Origin: Verrucomicrobiales bacterium
Lineage (GTDB): Bacteria > Verrucomicrobiota > Verrucomicrobiia > Limisphaerales > SXTU01
Assembly: GCA_005791875.1 (NCBI GenBank)
Contig: SXTU01000312.1
Coordinates: 1 to 35,135, forward strand
DNA: 35,135 nucleotides
Direction of reading: 5' to 3'
Position numbers and translations under genes: made by a program. The notes below the pieces were generated by a model. The model did no database searches. It was not told the origin of the DNA and worked only from the letters and a program-made list of their open reading frames with translations. This document shows positions 8,085 through 18,147 of the stretch, piece after piece. Every line of letters starts with the position of its first letter. Position 1 is the stretch's first letter.

Positions 8085-9538
8085 ATGCGCAGTTACCAAA
8101 ACTTCATCGGAGGCGAGTGGATCGCCGCCGCTTCCGGCCAGACCTTCACCAACCTCAATCCCGCCGACACGCGCGAAGCTGTCGCGCAGTATCCGCAAGG
8201 CGGGCGCGCGGATGCCCTGACCGCCATCGCCGCCGCGCAAGCTGCCTTCTCCGGCTGGGCCGCGCAGACCTCCGTCGCGCGCGGACGTATCTTGAGCAAG
8301 GCGTCGCAGCTCATTGAGGCGTGCAAGCCTGAATTGGCCGAACTCCTCACGCGCGAGGAAGGCAAGACCCTTGCCGAGGCCACCGGCGAAGTGCAGCGCA
8401 CCGCCGATATCTTTCGCTTCTTCGGCGGCCTCAGCTACGTGCTCGGCGGCCAGACCATCCCGCACGATTTGCCGAGCCAGTTGCTCTACACCCGGCGCGA
8501 GCCGCTCGGCGTCGTCGCGCTCATCACGCCGTGGAATTTCCCCATCGCCATCCCCGCGTGGAAAATGGCCCCCGCCCTTGTCAGCGGCAACGCCGTCATC
8601 ATCAAGCCCGCCTCGCAAGCCCCCGCGATGACTTGCGAGTTGGCCAAAATCCTCGCCGAAGCCGGCCTCCCCAAAGGCGTGCTCAACGTCGTCATCGGCA
8701 GCGGCTGCGAAGTCGGCGGCGAACTCGCGACCAACCCCGCCGTCGTCGCGCTCTCCTTCACCGGCTCGCTCGGTGTCGGCTCGCAAATCTACCAGCAGCT
8801 CGCGCCGCGCATGGCCCGCGCACAGATGGAAATGGGGGGCAAGAACCCTACCATCATCCTCGCCGACGCTGACCTCGACCTCGCCGCGCGCCTCGTGGCC
8901 ATCGCGGGCTTCGGCCTCACGGGCCAAGCTTGCACCGCGACCAGCCGCGTCATCGTCGAGCGCAGTGTAGCGGAAGCCTTCGCCGCAAAGCTGATCGAGA
9001 AAGCCAAGGCCATCGTCGTGGGCAACGGCTTGAAGGCCGGCGTCACGATGGGTCCCGCCGTGAGCAAGGCGCAGCTTGAAGGCAACTTGAACTACGTGCA
9101 AATCGCCCAGCAGGAAGGCGCGACGCTCCTCTGCGGCGGCGCGCGCCTCACCGACGGCGACCTCGCGCACGGTTACTTCATGCAGCCCACCGTGCTCGGC
9201 AACGTCGCGCCCACCGCGCGCATCGCGTGCGAGGAAGTCTTCGGCCCTGTCGTCGGCATCATCCCCGTGGACAGCTTCGACGAAGCTATCACCGTGGCGA
9301 ACAGCGTGGACGTGGGCCTCAGCGCGAGCCTCGTCACACGCGACCTGAAGAAGGCGATGCTCTACACTGAGCGCATCCAAGCCGGCGTGGTGAAGGTGAA
9401 CCAAATCTCCACCGGCCTCGCGCTCCAAGCCCCGTTCGGCGGCGTGAAGAAGAGCAGCACTGATTCGTTCAAAGAGCAGGGCGCGGGTGCCGTTGACTTT
9501 TATTCCCGCGTCAAAACAGTCTACCTCGACTACTCCGC

Positions 9539-9542
<4 letters not shown>
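8085..9542 (+). CDS. NAD(P)-dependent aldehyde dehydrogenase
   Basis: 485 residues, the usual length for the ALDH superfamily. The N-terminus (NFIGGEWIAAASGQTFTNLNPAD) is typical of semialdehyde dehydrogenases. Visible motifs are the Rossmann/cofactor segment PWNFPIAIPAWKMAPALVSGNAVIIKPA, FTGSLGVG, the catalytic glutamate in EMGGKNP, the catalytic cysteine in GQACTATSR and the C-terminal EVFGPVVGI. The NPADT start and QASMT-like PASQAPAM region fit alpha-ketoglutaric semialdehyde (2,5-dioxovalerate) dehydrogenases of uronate/pentose oxidation, but succinate-semialdehyde or other aldehydes are possible. The stop overlaps the next gene's ATG by four bases (ATGA), so it is translationally coupled to the cytochrome-like DUF1549 protein. 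Confidence 0.9.
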
Positions 9543-12259
<2,717 letters not shown>

Positions 12260-12266
12260 CCCAGCC

Positions 12267-13772
12267 ATGAATCCGTCGTCGGCCAATCCAGCTTTCCCCT
12301 GCGGCCAGTTGCCCCGCCGGATGTTCCTCTCCGACCTCGGCCTGGGCTTCACCGGGCTGGCGCTGGGCGCGACGTTGTTCAACGACGGCGTGGCGAAGGC
12401 GGCGGCACCGGCCCAGCCGAAGTTTTCCACGACCGACGGCAGGCCGCACTTCACCCCCAAGGCCAAGTCGGTCATTTGGATTTTCCTCAGCGGCGGCTAC
12501 AGCCACGTCGAGACGTTTGACCCGAAGCCGGCGCTGACCAAATACGCCGGGCTGACCTTCGACAAGACGACGCTGGCGAACCCACTCACGTCCGACAAGC
12601 ACCACAAGCGCTTCCGCTCCGTGCCCGCGCAGGAGGTCAACGTGCGCGACGTGTATCCGAGCATCTACCCGATGCAGGTGGGCTTCGCGCCGCGCGGCCA
12701 GTGCGGCGTGGAGATGACCGACTGGTGGCCGCACCTCGCGTCGTGCGCGGACGACCTCGCGTTCGTGCGCAACATGTGGACGACGGACAACGACCATTTC
12801 GCCGAAAACCAAATCCACACGGGCCGCCACCGGCTCGACGAGCAGCAGCCCAGCCTCGGCGCGTGGATTCACTACGGCCTCGGCACGCTCAATGAGAACT
12901 TGCCCAAGTTCGTCGTGCTCGGCGGGCCGACGAACTCGACGACGCACTGGAGCGTCAACTCGCTTTACCTCGGCCCCGAGCACGGCGGCGTTCCGCTCGC
13001 GCTAGACCCGAAGAACCCGCTGCCCTTTGGCCAGCGCGACCCGCGGCAGTCCGCCGACGAGCAGCGTGCGGAGTATGAACTCATCGGCAAGCTGAACCGC
13101 CTCGCCGCCGTGGAGTATCCGCAGGACGACGCCTTGCGCGCGCGCATCAAGGCTTACGAGCTGGCCTTCCGCATGCAGATGGCCGTGCCCGAGGTGCTGG
13201 ACTTCGCGCCGGAGAACGAGGCCACGAAGAAGCTCTACGGCCTCGACACCGACGCGACGAAGCAGGCCGGCCAGCGACTGCTCGCAGCGCGGCGGCTCGT
13301 CGAGCGCGGCGTGCGTTTCGTGCAGGTCTATCCGGGCGGCTACAGCACTTGGGACTCGCACCAGAAGTTAAAGGAGAATCATACCAAGCTCTGCGCGAGC
13401 GTGGACAAGCCGGTGGCGGGCTTGCTTCAGGACTTGAAGCAGCACGGGATGCTGGAGGACACGGTCGTCGTCTTCTGCACGGAGTTTGGGCGCACGCCGG
13501 GTCTGGAGCTGCGCGGCGGCGGCAAGGACGGGCGCGACCATCACCCGCACGGCTTCACGATTTGGATGGCCGGTGCGGGCATCCAGCGCGGCGTGGTCCA
13601 CGGCGAGACGGACGAACTGGGCTACCACGCGCAAGGCGAAGGCCACTACGTCACCGACCTTCACGCGACCGTCAGTCACCTCCTTGGCATGGACCTACGC
13701 CGCCTCGAACTGCCGGGGCGCAAGCGGCTGGAGATAGACCACGGCCACGTCATCCGGGAGATTTTGAGCTGA
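12267..13772 (+). CDS. DUF1501 domain exported protein
   Basis: 501 residues. A twin-arginine-like export signal is visible near the N-terminus (PRRMFLSDLGLGFTGLALGATLF). The body is typical DUF1501, a sulfatase/alkaline-phosphatase-like fold: VIWIFLSGGYSHVETFDPKPAL, VEMTDWWPHLASCADDLAFVRNMW, HFAENQIHTGRHRLDEQQPSLGAW, VFCTEFGRTPGLE and GKDGRDHHPHGFTIWMAG. It follows the DUF1549/DUF1553 gene by 7 bp, the standard arrangement in planctomycetes and verrucomicrobia, so the two probably act together outside the cytoplasm. Substrate unknown. It converges with the nagA-like gene across a palindromic element that may serve as a two-way terminator. Confidence 0.92.
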   Translation: MNPSSANPAFPCGQLPRRMFLSDLGLGFTGLALGATLFNDGVAKAAAPAQPKFSTTDGRPHFTPKAKSVIWIFLSGGYSHVETFDPKPALTKYAGLTFDKTTLANPLTSDKHHKRFRSVPAQEVNVRDVYPSIYPMQVGFAPRGQCGVEMTDWWPHLASCADDLAFVRNMWTTDNDHFAENQIHTGRHRLDEQQPSLGAWIHYGLGTLNENLPKFVVLGGPTNSTTHWSVNSLYLGPEHGGVPLALDPKNPLPFGQRDPRQSADEQRAEYELIGKLNRLAAVEYPQDDALRARIKAYELAFRMQMAVPEVLDFAPENEATKKLYGLDTDATKQAGQRLLAARRLVERGVRFVQVYPGGYSTWDSHQKLKENHTKLCASVDKPVAGLLQDLKQHGMLEDTVVVFCTEFGRTPGLELRGGGKDGRDHHPHGFTIWMAGAGIQRGVVHGETDELGYHAQGEGHYVTDLHATVSHLLGMDLRRLELPGRKRLEIDHGHVIREILS

Positions 13773-13846
13773 CGTAAGGCGGACACTCTTGTCCGCTGTG
13801 CAGCAATTCTTTCTGCGGCATCCGGGACAGGAGTGTCCACTTTACG
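13773..13846. repeat. Palindromic element between DUF1501 and nagA-like genes
   Basis: Arms cgtaaggcggacactcttg... (13773-13795) and its near complement (13823-13846) pair at about 20 of 23 positions over a 27-nt loop. It begins directly after the DUF1501 stop, and its right arm contains the TAA stop of the convergent nagA-like gene (13842-13844). It could act as a bidirectional terminator, although it lacks T-runs. Confidence 0.85.
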
Positions 13847-15053
13847 CCGCTATATTTTCCCCGCGGAGGAAGACCTGTTTCACCAGCAGCTTGCGGCTCA
13901 ACACCAACACATCCGCGCGTTTCCCGCGCGCGAGGCTGCCCACTTCAGCCGCCACGCCCGCGCGTTCCGCTGGTGTGAGGCTCGCCATGCGGATGACTTC
14001 CGGCAGTGACGCCGAGGTCATCGCCTTCATGTTCCGAATCATCGTGTCGAGGCCCACGACGGAGCTGGCTAGCGCGCCGCCGCCGGGCACGAAGCCCACG
14101 CGCCCGTCGCTCTCAATCCACTCGCCGTCCGTCCCGCAGCCGAAGCGGTAACGGCCGGGTGGCATGTCCAGCGCGCGGTTCGCGTCCGTGACTAGGCACA
14201 GGCGGCGCGGACCGAGTTGGCGATAGGCGAACTCGAGAAGTTCCGCCGACAGATGGCAGCCGTCCGCGATGACCTCCGTGCTCATCGCCTCATGCGCGAG
14301 GACAAACTGCTCCATGCTCGCCTGCATCGGCGTGCCATAGCGCAGGCGCAGTGACGCGACTGAACTCATCGCGCACCAAAAATGGTCCACGTGCCGCATC
14401 CCGGCGCGCAAGGCGCGGGCCATTTCCGCCCACCTCGCGTTTGAGTGGCCGCAGGTGACAAGACAGCCGCGCCTCGTCGCCTCGCGATAAAACGCCTCTG
14501 CTCCCGGCAACTCCGCAGCGCATGTCGCGATGCGGATGATCCCGGTGTCAAAGTGCCTGCGATACTCGCGCGCCTCCGGATCACGCCGCCCCGCCTGCGA
14601 GTGACAGCCGACTTTGTCCGGCGCGAAATAGGGGCCATAGAAGTGAACACCGGCGACGCTTGCGCCGTCGGCGACCGCTCCGCTCCGCTGCACTTCAGCA
14701 CACGCTTTGAGCATCGCGAAAAGTTGCGCGGGCGAGCCGGTCGTGGTGGTTGGAAAAATGGTCGTCGTGCCATGCCGCGCGTGTGCGCGGCAGGCCGTGC
14801 GGACAGCCTCCGCAGTGCCATCCATGAAGTCCGCACCGTCGCCGCCGTGGACGTGGATGTCCACGAAACCGGGCGCTATGTAGCCGCCCTTTGCATCCAC
14901 AAGCGTCGCGCCGGGCGGCAGCTTCCGCGCGTGGCCGACACTCGTAATGCGCCCGTTTTTGCACACCACGACGGCGTCGGCCAGCAGCTTGTCCGGTAGC
15001 ACGGCAGTGCCGTTATGGAAGACGAGCAAGGGAGCGCGAGGGCTTCGTATCAT
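13842..15053 (-). CDS. nagA: NagA-like amidohydrolase (N-acetylglucosamine-6-phosphate deacetylase family)
   Basis: 403 residues from ATG 15053; a TTG 33 bases upstream lies in a repeat and is unlikely. Family features: the amidohydrolase entry GGYIAPGFVDIHVHGGDGADFMDGT, TIFPTTTTGS, the metal histidine motif VTCGHSNA, a second histidine region RHVDHFWCAMSS, and catalytic aspartate LVTDANRA. The segment that normally reads HLEGP is HFYGPYFAP here, so the glutamate that binds metal in NagA is tyrosine. Function is therefore probably deacetylation of an amino-sugar phosphate or a related hydrolysis, but the active site is non-canonical. It stands alone, convergent with DUF1501 and divergent from an Lrp-type regulator. 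Confidence 0.82.
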   Translation of the reverse strand: MIRSPRAPLLVFHNGTAVLPDKLLADAVVVCKNGRITSVGHARKLPPGATLVDAKGGYIAPGFVDIHVHGGDGADFMDGTAEAVRTACRAHARHGTTTIFPTTTTGSPAQLFAMLKACAEVQRSGAVADGASVAGVHFYGPYFAPDKVGCHSQAGRRDPEAREYRRHFDTGIIRIATCAAELPGAEAFYREATRRGCLVTCGHSNARWAEMARALRAGMRHVDHFWCAMSSVASLRLRYGTPMQASMEQFVLAHEAMSTEVIADGCHLSAELLEFAYRQLGPRRLCLVTDANRALDMPPGRYRFGCGTDGEWIESDGRVGFVPGGGALASSVVGLDTMIRNMKAMTSASLPEVIRMASLTPAERAGVAAEVGSLARGKRADVLVLSRKLLVKQVFLRGENIAA

Positions 15054-15069
15054 ACGTGGCGGAACTAAA

Positions 15070-15180
15070 CCACGAATGGACACCAATTAACATGAATGGT
15101 GGAGCATTCCGAATGCGCGCAGCCCGCGGGGCTCAGCAATGTGTCACCAGTCCAACTGCCCCATTGGTGTTCATACGTGG
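15070..15180. repeat. Palindromic element in the nagA/Lrp divergent region
   Basis: Left arm ccacgaatggacaccaat (15070-15087) and right arm attggtgttcatacgtgg (15163-15180) pair at 16 of 18 positions with a 75-nt loop. The element occupies most of the 184-bp divergent gap, so the promoters of both genes probably lie in or beside it. Confidence 0.75.
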
Positions 15181-15237
15181 CTCGTTACGGACCGGAAAAG
15201 TCTTCGCAGCCGCGCTGCTTCCGGCTACACCTTGCGT

Positions 15238-15717
15238 ATGGACACTTTGCTGAAACTGCTGCGTGATGACGCCTCGCTCAAGCCCGCGCAACTCGCCGCG
15301 ATGCTCAATCTCACCGAGGCGGAGGTTGCCGCGAAAATCAAATCTCTCGAAGCCGACGGCACCATCCTCGGCTACCGCACCGTGCTGAACGAGGAGAAGG
15401 TCGGCGGGGATGTCGTGCGGGCGGTCATCGAGGTGAAGATCACGCCTGAGCGCGGTGGCGGTTTCGACCGACTGGCTGAGCGCATCGCGAAGTATGACGA
15501 GGTGAAGACCTGTTACCTGATGAGCGGCGGCTACGATTTGCTCGTGGTGCTGGAGGGGAACAACCTGCGCGCACTTGCCACGTTTGTGGCCGAGAAGCTC
15601 GCCACCGTGCAGGGCGTCATCTCTACTTCCACTCATTTTATGCTCAAGACTTACAAGGAGCAGGGCGTGCTCATGGGGCACGCGCAGGCGGAGGAGCGGC
15701 TCGCGGTGACGCCGTAG
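15238..15717 (+). CDS. Lrp/AsnC family transcriptional regulator
   Basis: 159 residues from ATG 15238; upstream in-frame sequence overlaps the repeat and is not family-like. N-terminal winged helix-turn-helix: LLKLLRDDASLKPAQLAAMLNLTEAEVAAKIKSLEADGTILGYRTVL. The RAM/ligand domain follows: VRAVIEVKITPERGGGFDRLAERIAKYDEVKTCYLMSGGYDLLVVLEG, ending TSTHFMLKTYKEQG. Lrp/AsnC proteins are octameric regulators that sense amino acids. It is divergent from the NagA-like gene and could regulate it, which is inference only. Confidence 0.92.
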   Translation: MDTLLKLLRDDASLKPAQLAAMLNLTEAEVAAKIKSLEADGTILGYRTVLNEEKVGGDVVRAVIEVKITPERGGGFDRLAERIAKYDEVKTCYLMSGGYDLLVVLEGNNLRALATFVAEKLATVQGVISTSTHFMLKTYKEQGVLMGHAQAEERLAVTP

Positions 15718-15718
15718 C

Positions 15719-15773
15719 CGCAGGCTTCAGTCCGCGACTGGATTTCCACAGGGGGCCCATTTTGAAGCCTGCG
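15719..15773. repeat. Palindromic element after the Lrp-type gene
   Basis: Perfect 11-bp arms cgcaggcttca (15719-15729) and tgaagcctgcg (15763-15773), loop 33 nt, starting one base after the regulator's stop codon. It may end transcription or be another dispersed repeat. Confidence 0.75.
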
Positions 15774-15821
15774 ACTGCGAAGTCCGCCGGAAACTAGCTT
15801 GCCTTTTTTCACCCCACCGAA

Positions 15822-16664
15822 ATGATGCGCGCCATGCTCAAGCAATTCCTCTCCCCCAAGTTCATTGTCCCCGCCGTCATCGTCGGAGCTGCCGTCGCGC
15901 TGACCGCTGCTGACGCCGCCAAGAAGAGCCTCGGCTACGAGGCCACCTCGCCGCTCATCCCCGGCACCAAGTGGCACGTCCACGACGGCACACGCCCGCC
16001 GCCGCGCGTCGTTACGCCGGCAGCGACGTTCAGCCACCTCGCGCCGCCGCCCTCGGATGCCACGGTCCTCTTCGACGGCAAGAACCTCTCCAAGTGGTCC
16101 GGGCCGAAGGGCGAGGCTGGCTGGAAGATCGAGGCCGGCTACATGGAAGTCGCGCCCAAGAGTGGCAGCATTCGCACCAAGGACGGGTTCGCCGACTTCC
16201 AGTTGCACCTGGAGTTCGCCACGCCCGCGAAGGTGGACGGCAACAGCCAGGGCCGCGGCAACAGCGGCGTGCTCTTCAATGGCATCTACGAGGTCCAAGT
16301 GCTCGACTCGTTCGAGAACCCGACCTACCCCGACGGCCAGTGCGCCGCGCTCTACGGCCAGTCCCCGCCGCTCGCCAACGCCAGCAAGAAACCCGGTGAG
16401 TGGCAGAGCTACGACATCGTCTTCGAGTCGCCGCGCTGGGACGCCGACGGCAAGATCGCGAAGAAGGCGGCCGTGACCGTCATCCACAACGGCGTCGTGG
16501 TCCACCATCGCAAGGAATACCAGGGCAACACCCCGCACCAGAACAACGGCAACTATAACAAGCCGCACGCGCCCGAGGTCTTCATCCAACTGCAGGACCA
16601 CAGTAACCCGATGCGCTTCCGCAACATCTGGCTGCGCAAGTTAGGCGGATACGACCAGCCTTGA
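15822..16664 (+). CDS. DUF1080 (3-keto-disaccharide hydrolase domain) exported protein, copy A
   Basis: 280 residues. The N-terminus has a hydrophobic signal (FIVPAVIVGAAVALTAADA); ATG 15834 is an alternative start. The DUF1080 domain, a concanavalin-like jelly roll, begins at ATVLFDGKNLSKWSGPKGEAGWKIEAGYMEV. It continues with the typical ADFQLHLEFATP, GNSGVLFNGIYEVQVLDSFENPTY, and the end PEVFIQLQDHSNPMRFRNIWLRKL. Members are linked to glycan breakdown, and some cleave 3-keto-glycosides. A strong hairpin follows the stop. Confidence 0.9.
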   Translation: MMRAMLKQFLSPKFIVPAVIVGAAVALTAADAAKKSLGYEATSPLIPGTKWHVHDGTRPPPRVVTPAATFSHLAPPPSDATVLFDGKNLSKWSGPKGEAGWKIEAGYMEVAPKSGSIRTKDGFADFQLHLEFATPAKVDGNSQGRGNSGVLFNGIYEVQVLDSFENPTYPDGQCAALYGQSPPLANASKKPGEWQSYDIVFESPRWDADGKIAKKAAVTVIHNGVVVHHRKEYQGNTPHQNNGNYNKPHAPEVFIQLQDHSNPMRFRNIWLRKLGGYDQP

Positions 16665-16690
16665 GCTGAGCCGTTTCCCGGTCTTGCCAA

Positions 16691-16718
16691 ATTCCGCCGC
16701 AGGCAACTGCGGCGGAAT
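16691..16718 (+). terminator. Perfect 12-bp hairpin, likely terminator
   Basis: Stem attccgccgcag / ctgcggcggaat with loop gcaa, followed by a pyrimidine-rich tail (cttcatttc). It lies 27 bp after the DUF1080 gene and before purB, so intrinsic termination is likely. Confidence 0.65.
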
Positions 16719-16744
16719 CTTCATTTCAGTGCGGCGCGGATTCC

Positions 16745-16775
16745 CCTTTTGCCTTTCGCCGTTTTCCTTTCTCCT
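16745..16775. repeat. Pyrimidine heptad array just upstream of purB
   Basis: Four 7-nt units (ccttttg, cctttcg, ccgtttt, cctttct) plus cct, ending 7 bp before the purB ATG at 16783. It occupies the expected ribosome-binding region, and no Shine-Dalgarno is seen. Same copy number and unit length as the heptad arrays inside genes. Confidence 0.7.
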
Positions 16776-16782
16776 AGCCCGA

Positions 16783-18117
16783 ATGATAACGCGCTACTCC
16801 CGCCCCGAGATGCGGGCCATCTGGACCGACGAAAACAAACTCAAGCTCTGGCTCCAAATCGAGCTCCTCGCCAGCGAGGCGCTCGTCAAGGAACGCATCG
16901 TTCCCAAGCGCGACTTCGCCAAGCTCAAAGCTGGCTGCGACGCGTGGTTTGCCGATCTGCCCGGCCTCGTCGCGCGGCAGAAGGAGCTGGAGAAAACCCT
17001 CAACCACGACGTGATCGGCTTCACCACCGCCGTCGCCGAGAAGATCAACGACACGGCGAGCCGGTGGTTCCACTTCGGCCTTACCAGCAGTGACGTGGGC
17101 GACACTTGCTACGGCGTGCAGATGGTTCAGAGCGCGGACATCCTCATCGCTGACGTGAAGAAGGTGCGCGCCAGCATCGCCAAGCGCGCGAAAAAGCATC
17201 AGTTCACACCGTGCATCGGGCGCAGCCACGGCATTCACGCGGAGCCGACGACCTTCGGCCTCAAGCTCGCGCTGATGTATGACGAGTTCGGCCGCGCGTT
17301 GGAGCGCTTGGAGCGCGTTCGCGAAGTTGTCGCCGTCGGCAAAATCTCTGGTGCGGTCGGCACCAGCGCGCATCTCTCGCCGCGCGTCGAAGCTTACGTC
17401 TGCAAACAGATCGGCCTCCGCCCCGCGCCTATCGCGACGCAAGTGGTGCAGCGCGACATCCACGCCGAGTTCCAGATCACCATGGCCCTCGTTGGTGCGA
17501 GCATCGAGCGATGGGCGGTGGAGTTCCGCCACTTGCAACGCACCGAGGTCCTCGAAGCCGAGGAAGCCTTCACCGTCGGCCAGAAAGGCAGCAGCGCCAT
17601 GCCGCACAAGCGCAACCCCATCACGTGGGAGCGCCTCACCGGCCTTGCACGCGTCCTCCGCGGCAACGCCGTCGCCGCACTGGAGGACGTCGCCCTCTGG
17701 CACGAGCGCGACATCAGCCATAGCAGCGTTGAGCGCATCATCTTTCCCGACAGTTGCACGCTGCTCGACTATATGTTCGGCCTACTCACGCGGCTGATGG
17801 ACGGCCTCGTCGTCTATCCCGCGAACATGAAGAAGAACCTCGGCCTCTCGCTCGGCATGTGGAACAGCCAGACCGTCCTGCTCGCGCTCATCAAGAAAGG
17901 CCTCACCCGCGAAGCCGCCTACAAACTCTGCCAGGACGCCGCGATGAAAACCTGGGAGGTGAAGCACGCCGGCCGCGACGACGCAAACTTCGTCGAGCAA
18001 TTGAAGGCCAACCCGTCCGTGGCCAAACACTTCAAGCCCGGTGAACTCGAAGCGCTGTGCTCCCTCGACTTCCACTTCAAGGAAGTGAAGACGCGCTTCG
18101 AACAACTGGGGCTGTGA
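16783..18117 (+). CDS. purB: Adenylosuccinate lyase
   Basis: 444 residues from ATG 16783. It catalyses two fumarate-releasing steps of purine synthesis: SAICAR to AICAR and adenylosuccinate to AMP. Evidence: N-terminal YSRPEMRAIWTDENKLKLWLQIE, TSSDVGDTCYG, catalytic-histidine region GRSHGIHAEPTTFGLK, and the fumarase/aspartase signature GSSAMPHKRNP. Length is normal for the short bacterial PurB class. It stands alone, with a repeat array in its leader and a terminator-like hairpin upstream. It converges with the second DUF1549 gene with a 30-bp gap. Confidence 0.97.
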   Translation: MITRYSRPEMRAIWTDENKLKLWLQIELLASEALVKERIVPKRDFAKLKAGCDAWFADLPGLVARQKELEKTLNHDVIGFTTAVAEKINDTASRWFHFGLTSSDVGDTCYGVQMVQSADILIADVKKVRASIAKRAKKHQFTPCIGRSHGIHAEPTTFGLKLALMYDEFGRALERLERVREVVAVGKISGAVGTSAHLSPRVEAYVCKQIGLRPAPIATQVVQRDIHAEFQITMALVGASIERWAVEFRHLQRTEVLEAEEAFTVGQKGSSAMPHKRNPITWERLTGLARVLRGNAVAALEDVALWHERDISHSSVERIIFPDSCTLLDYMFGLLTRLMDGLVVYPANMKKNLGLSLGMWNSQTVLLALIKKGLTREAAYKLCQDAAMKTWEVKHAGRDDANFVEQLKANPSVAKHFKPGELEALCSLDFHFKEVKTRFEQLGL

Positions 18118-18147
18118 ACGGCCTCACGCGGCGGGCTGCGCCGCAGC

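Noticed and set aside
15054-15086. TTG start giving the NagA-like protein 11 more residues
   Set aside because: The extra codons come from the palindromic repeat arm, and an ATG follows at 15053.
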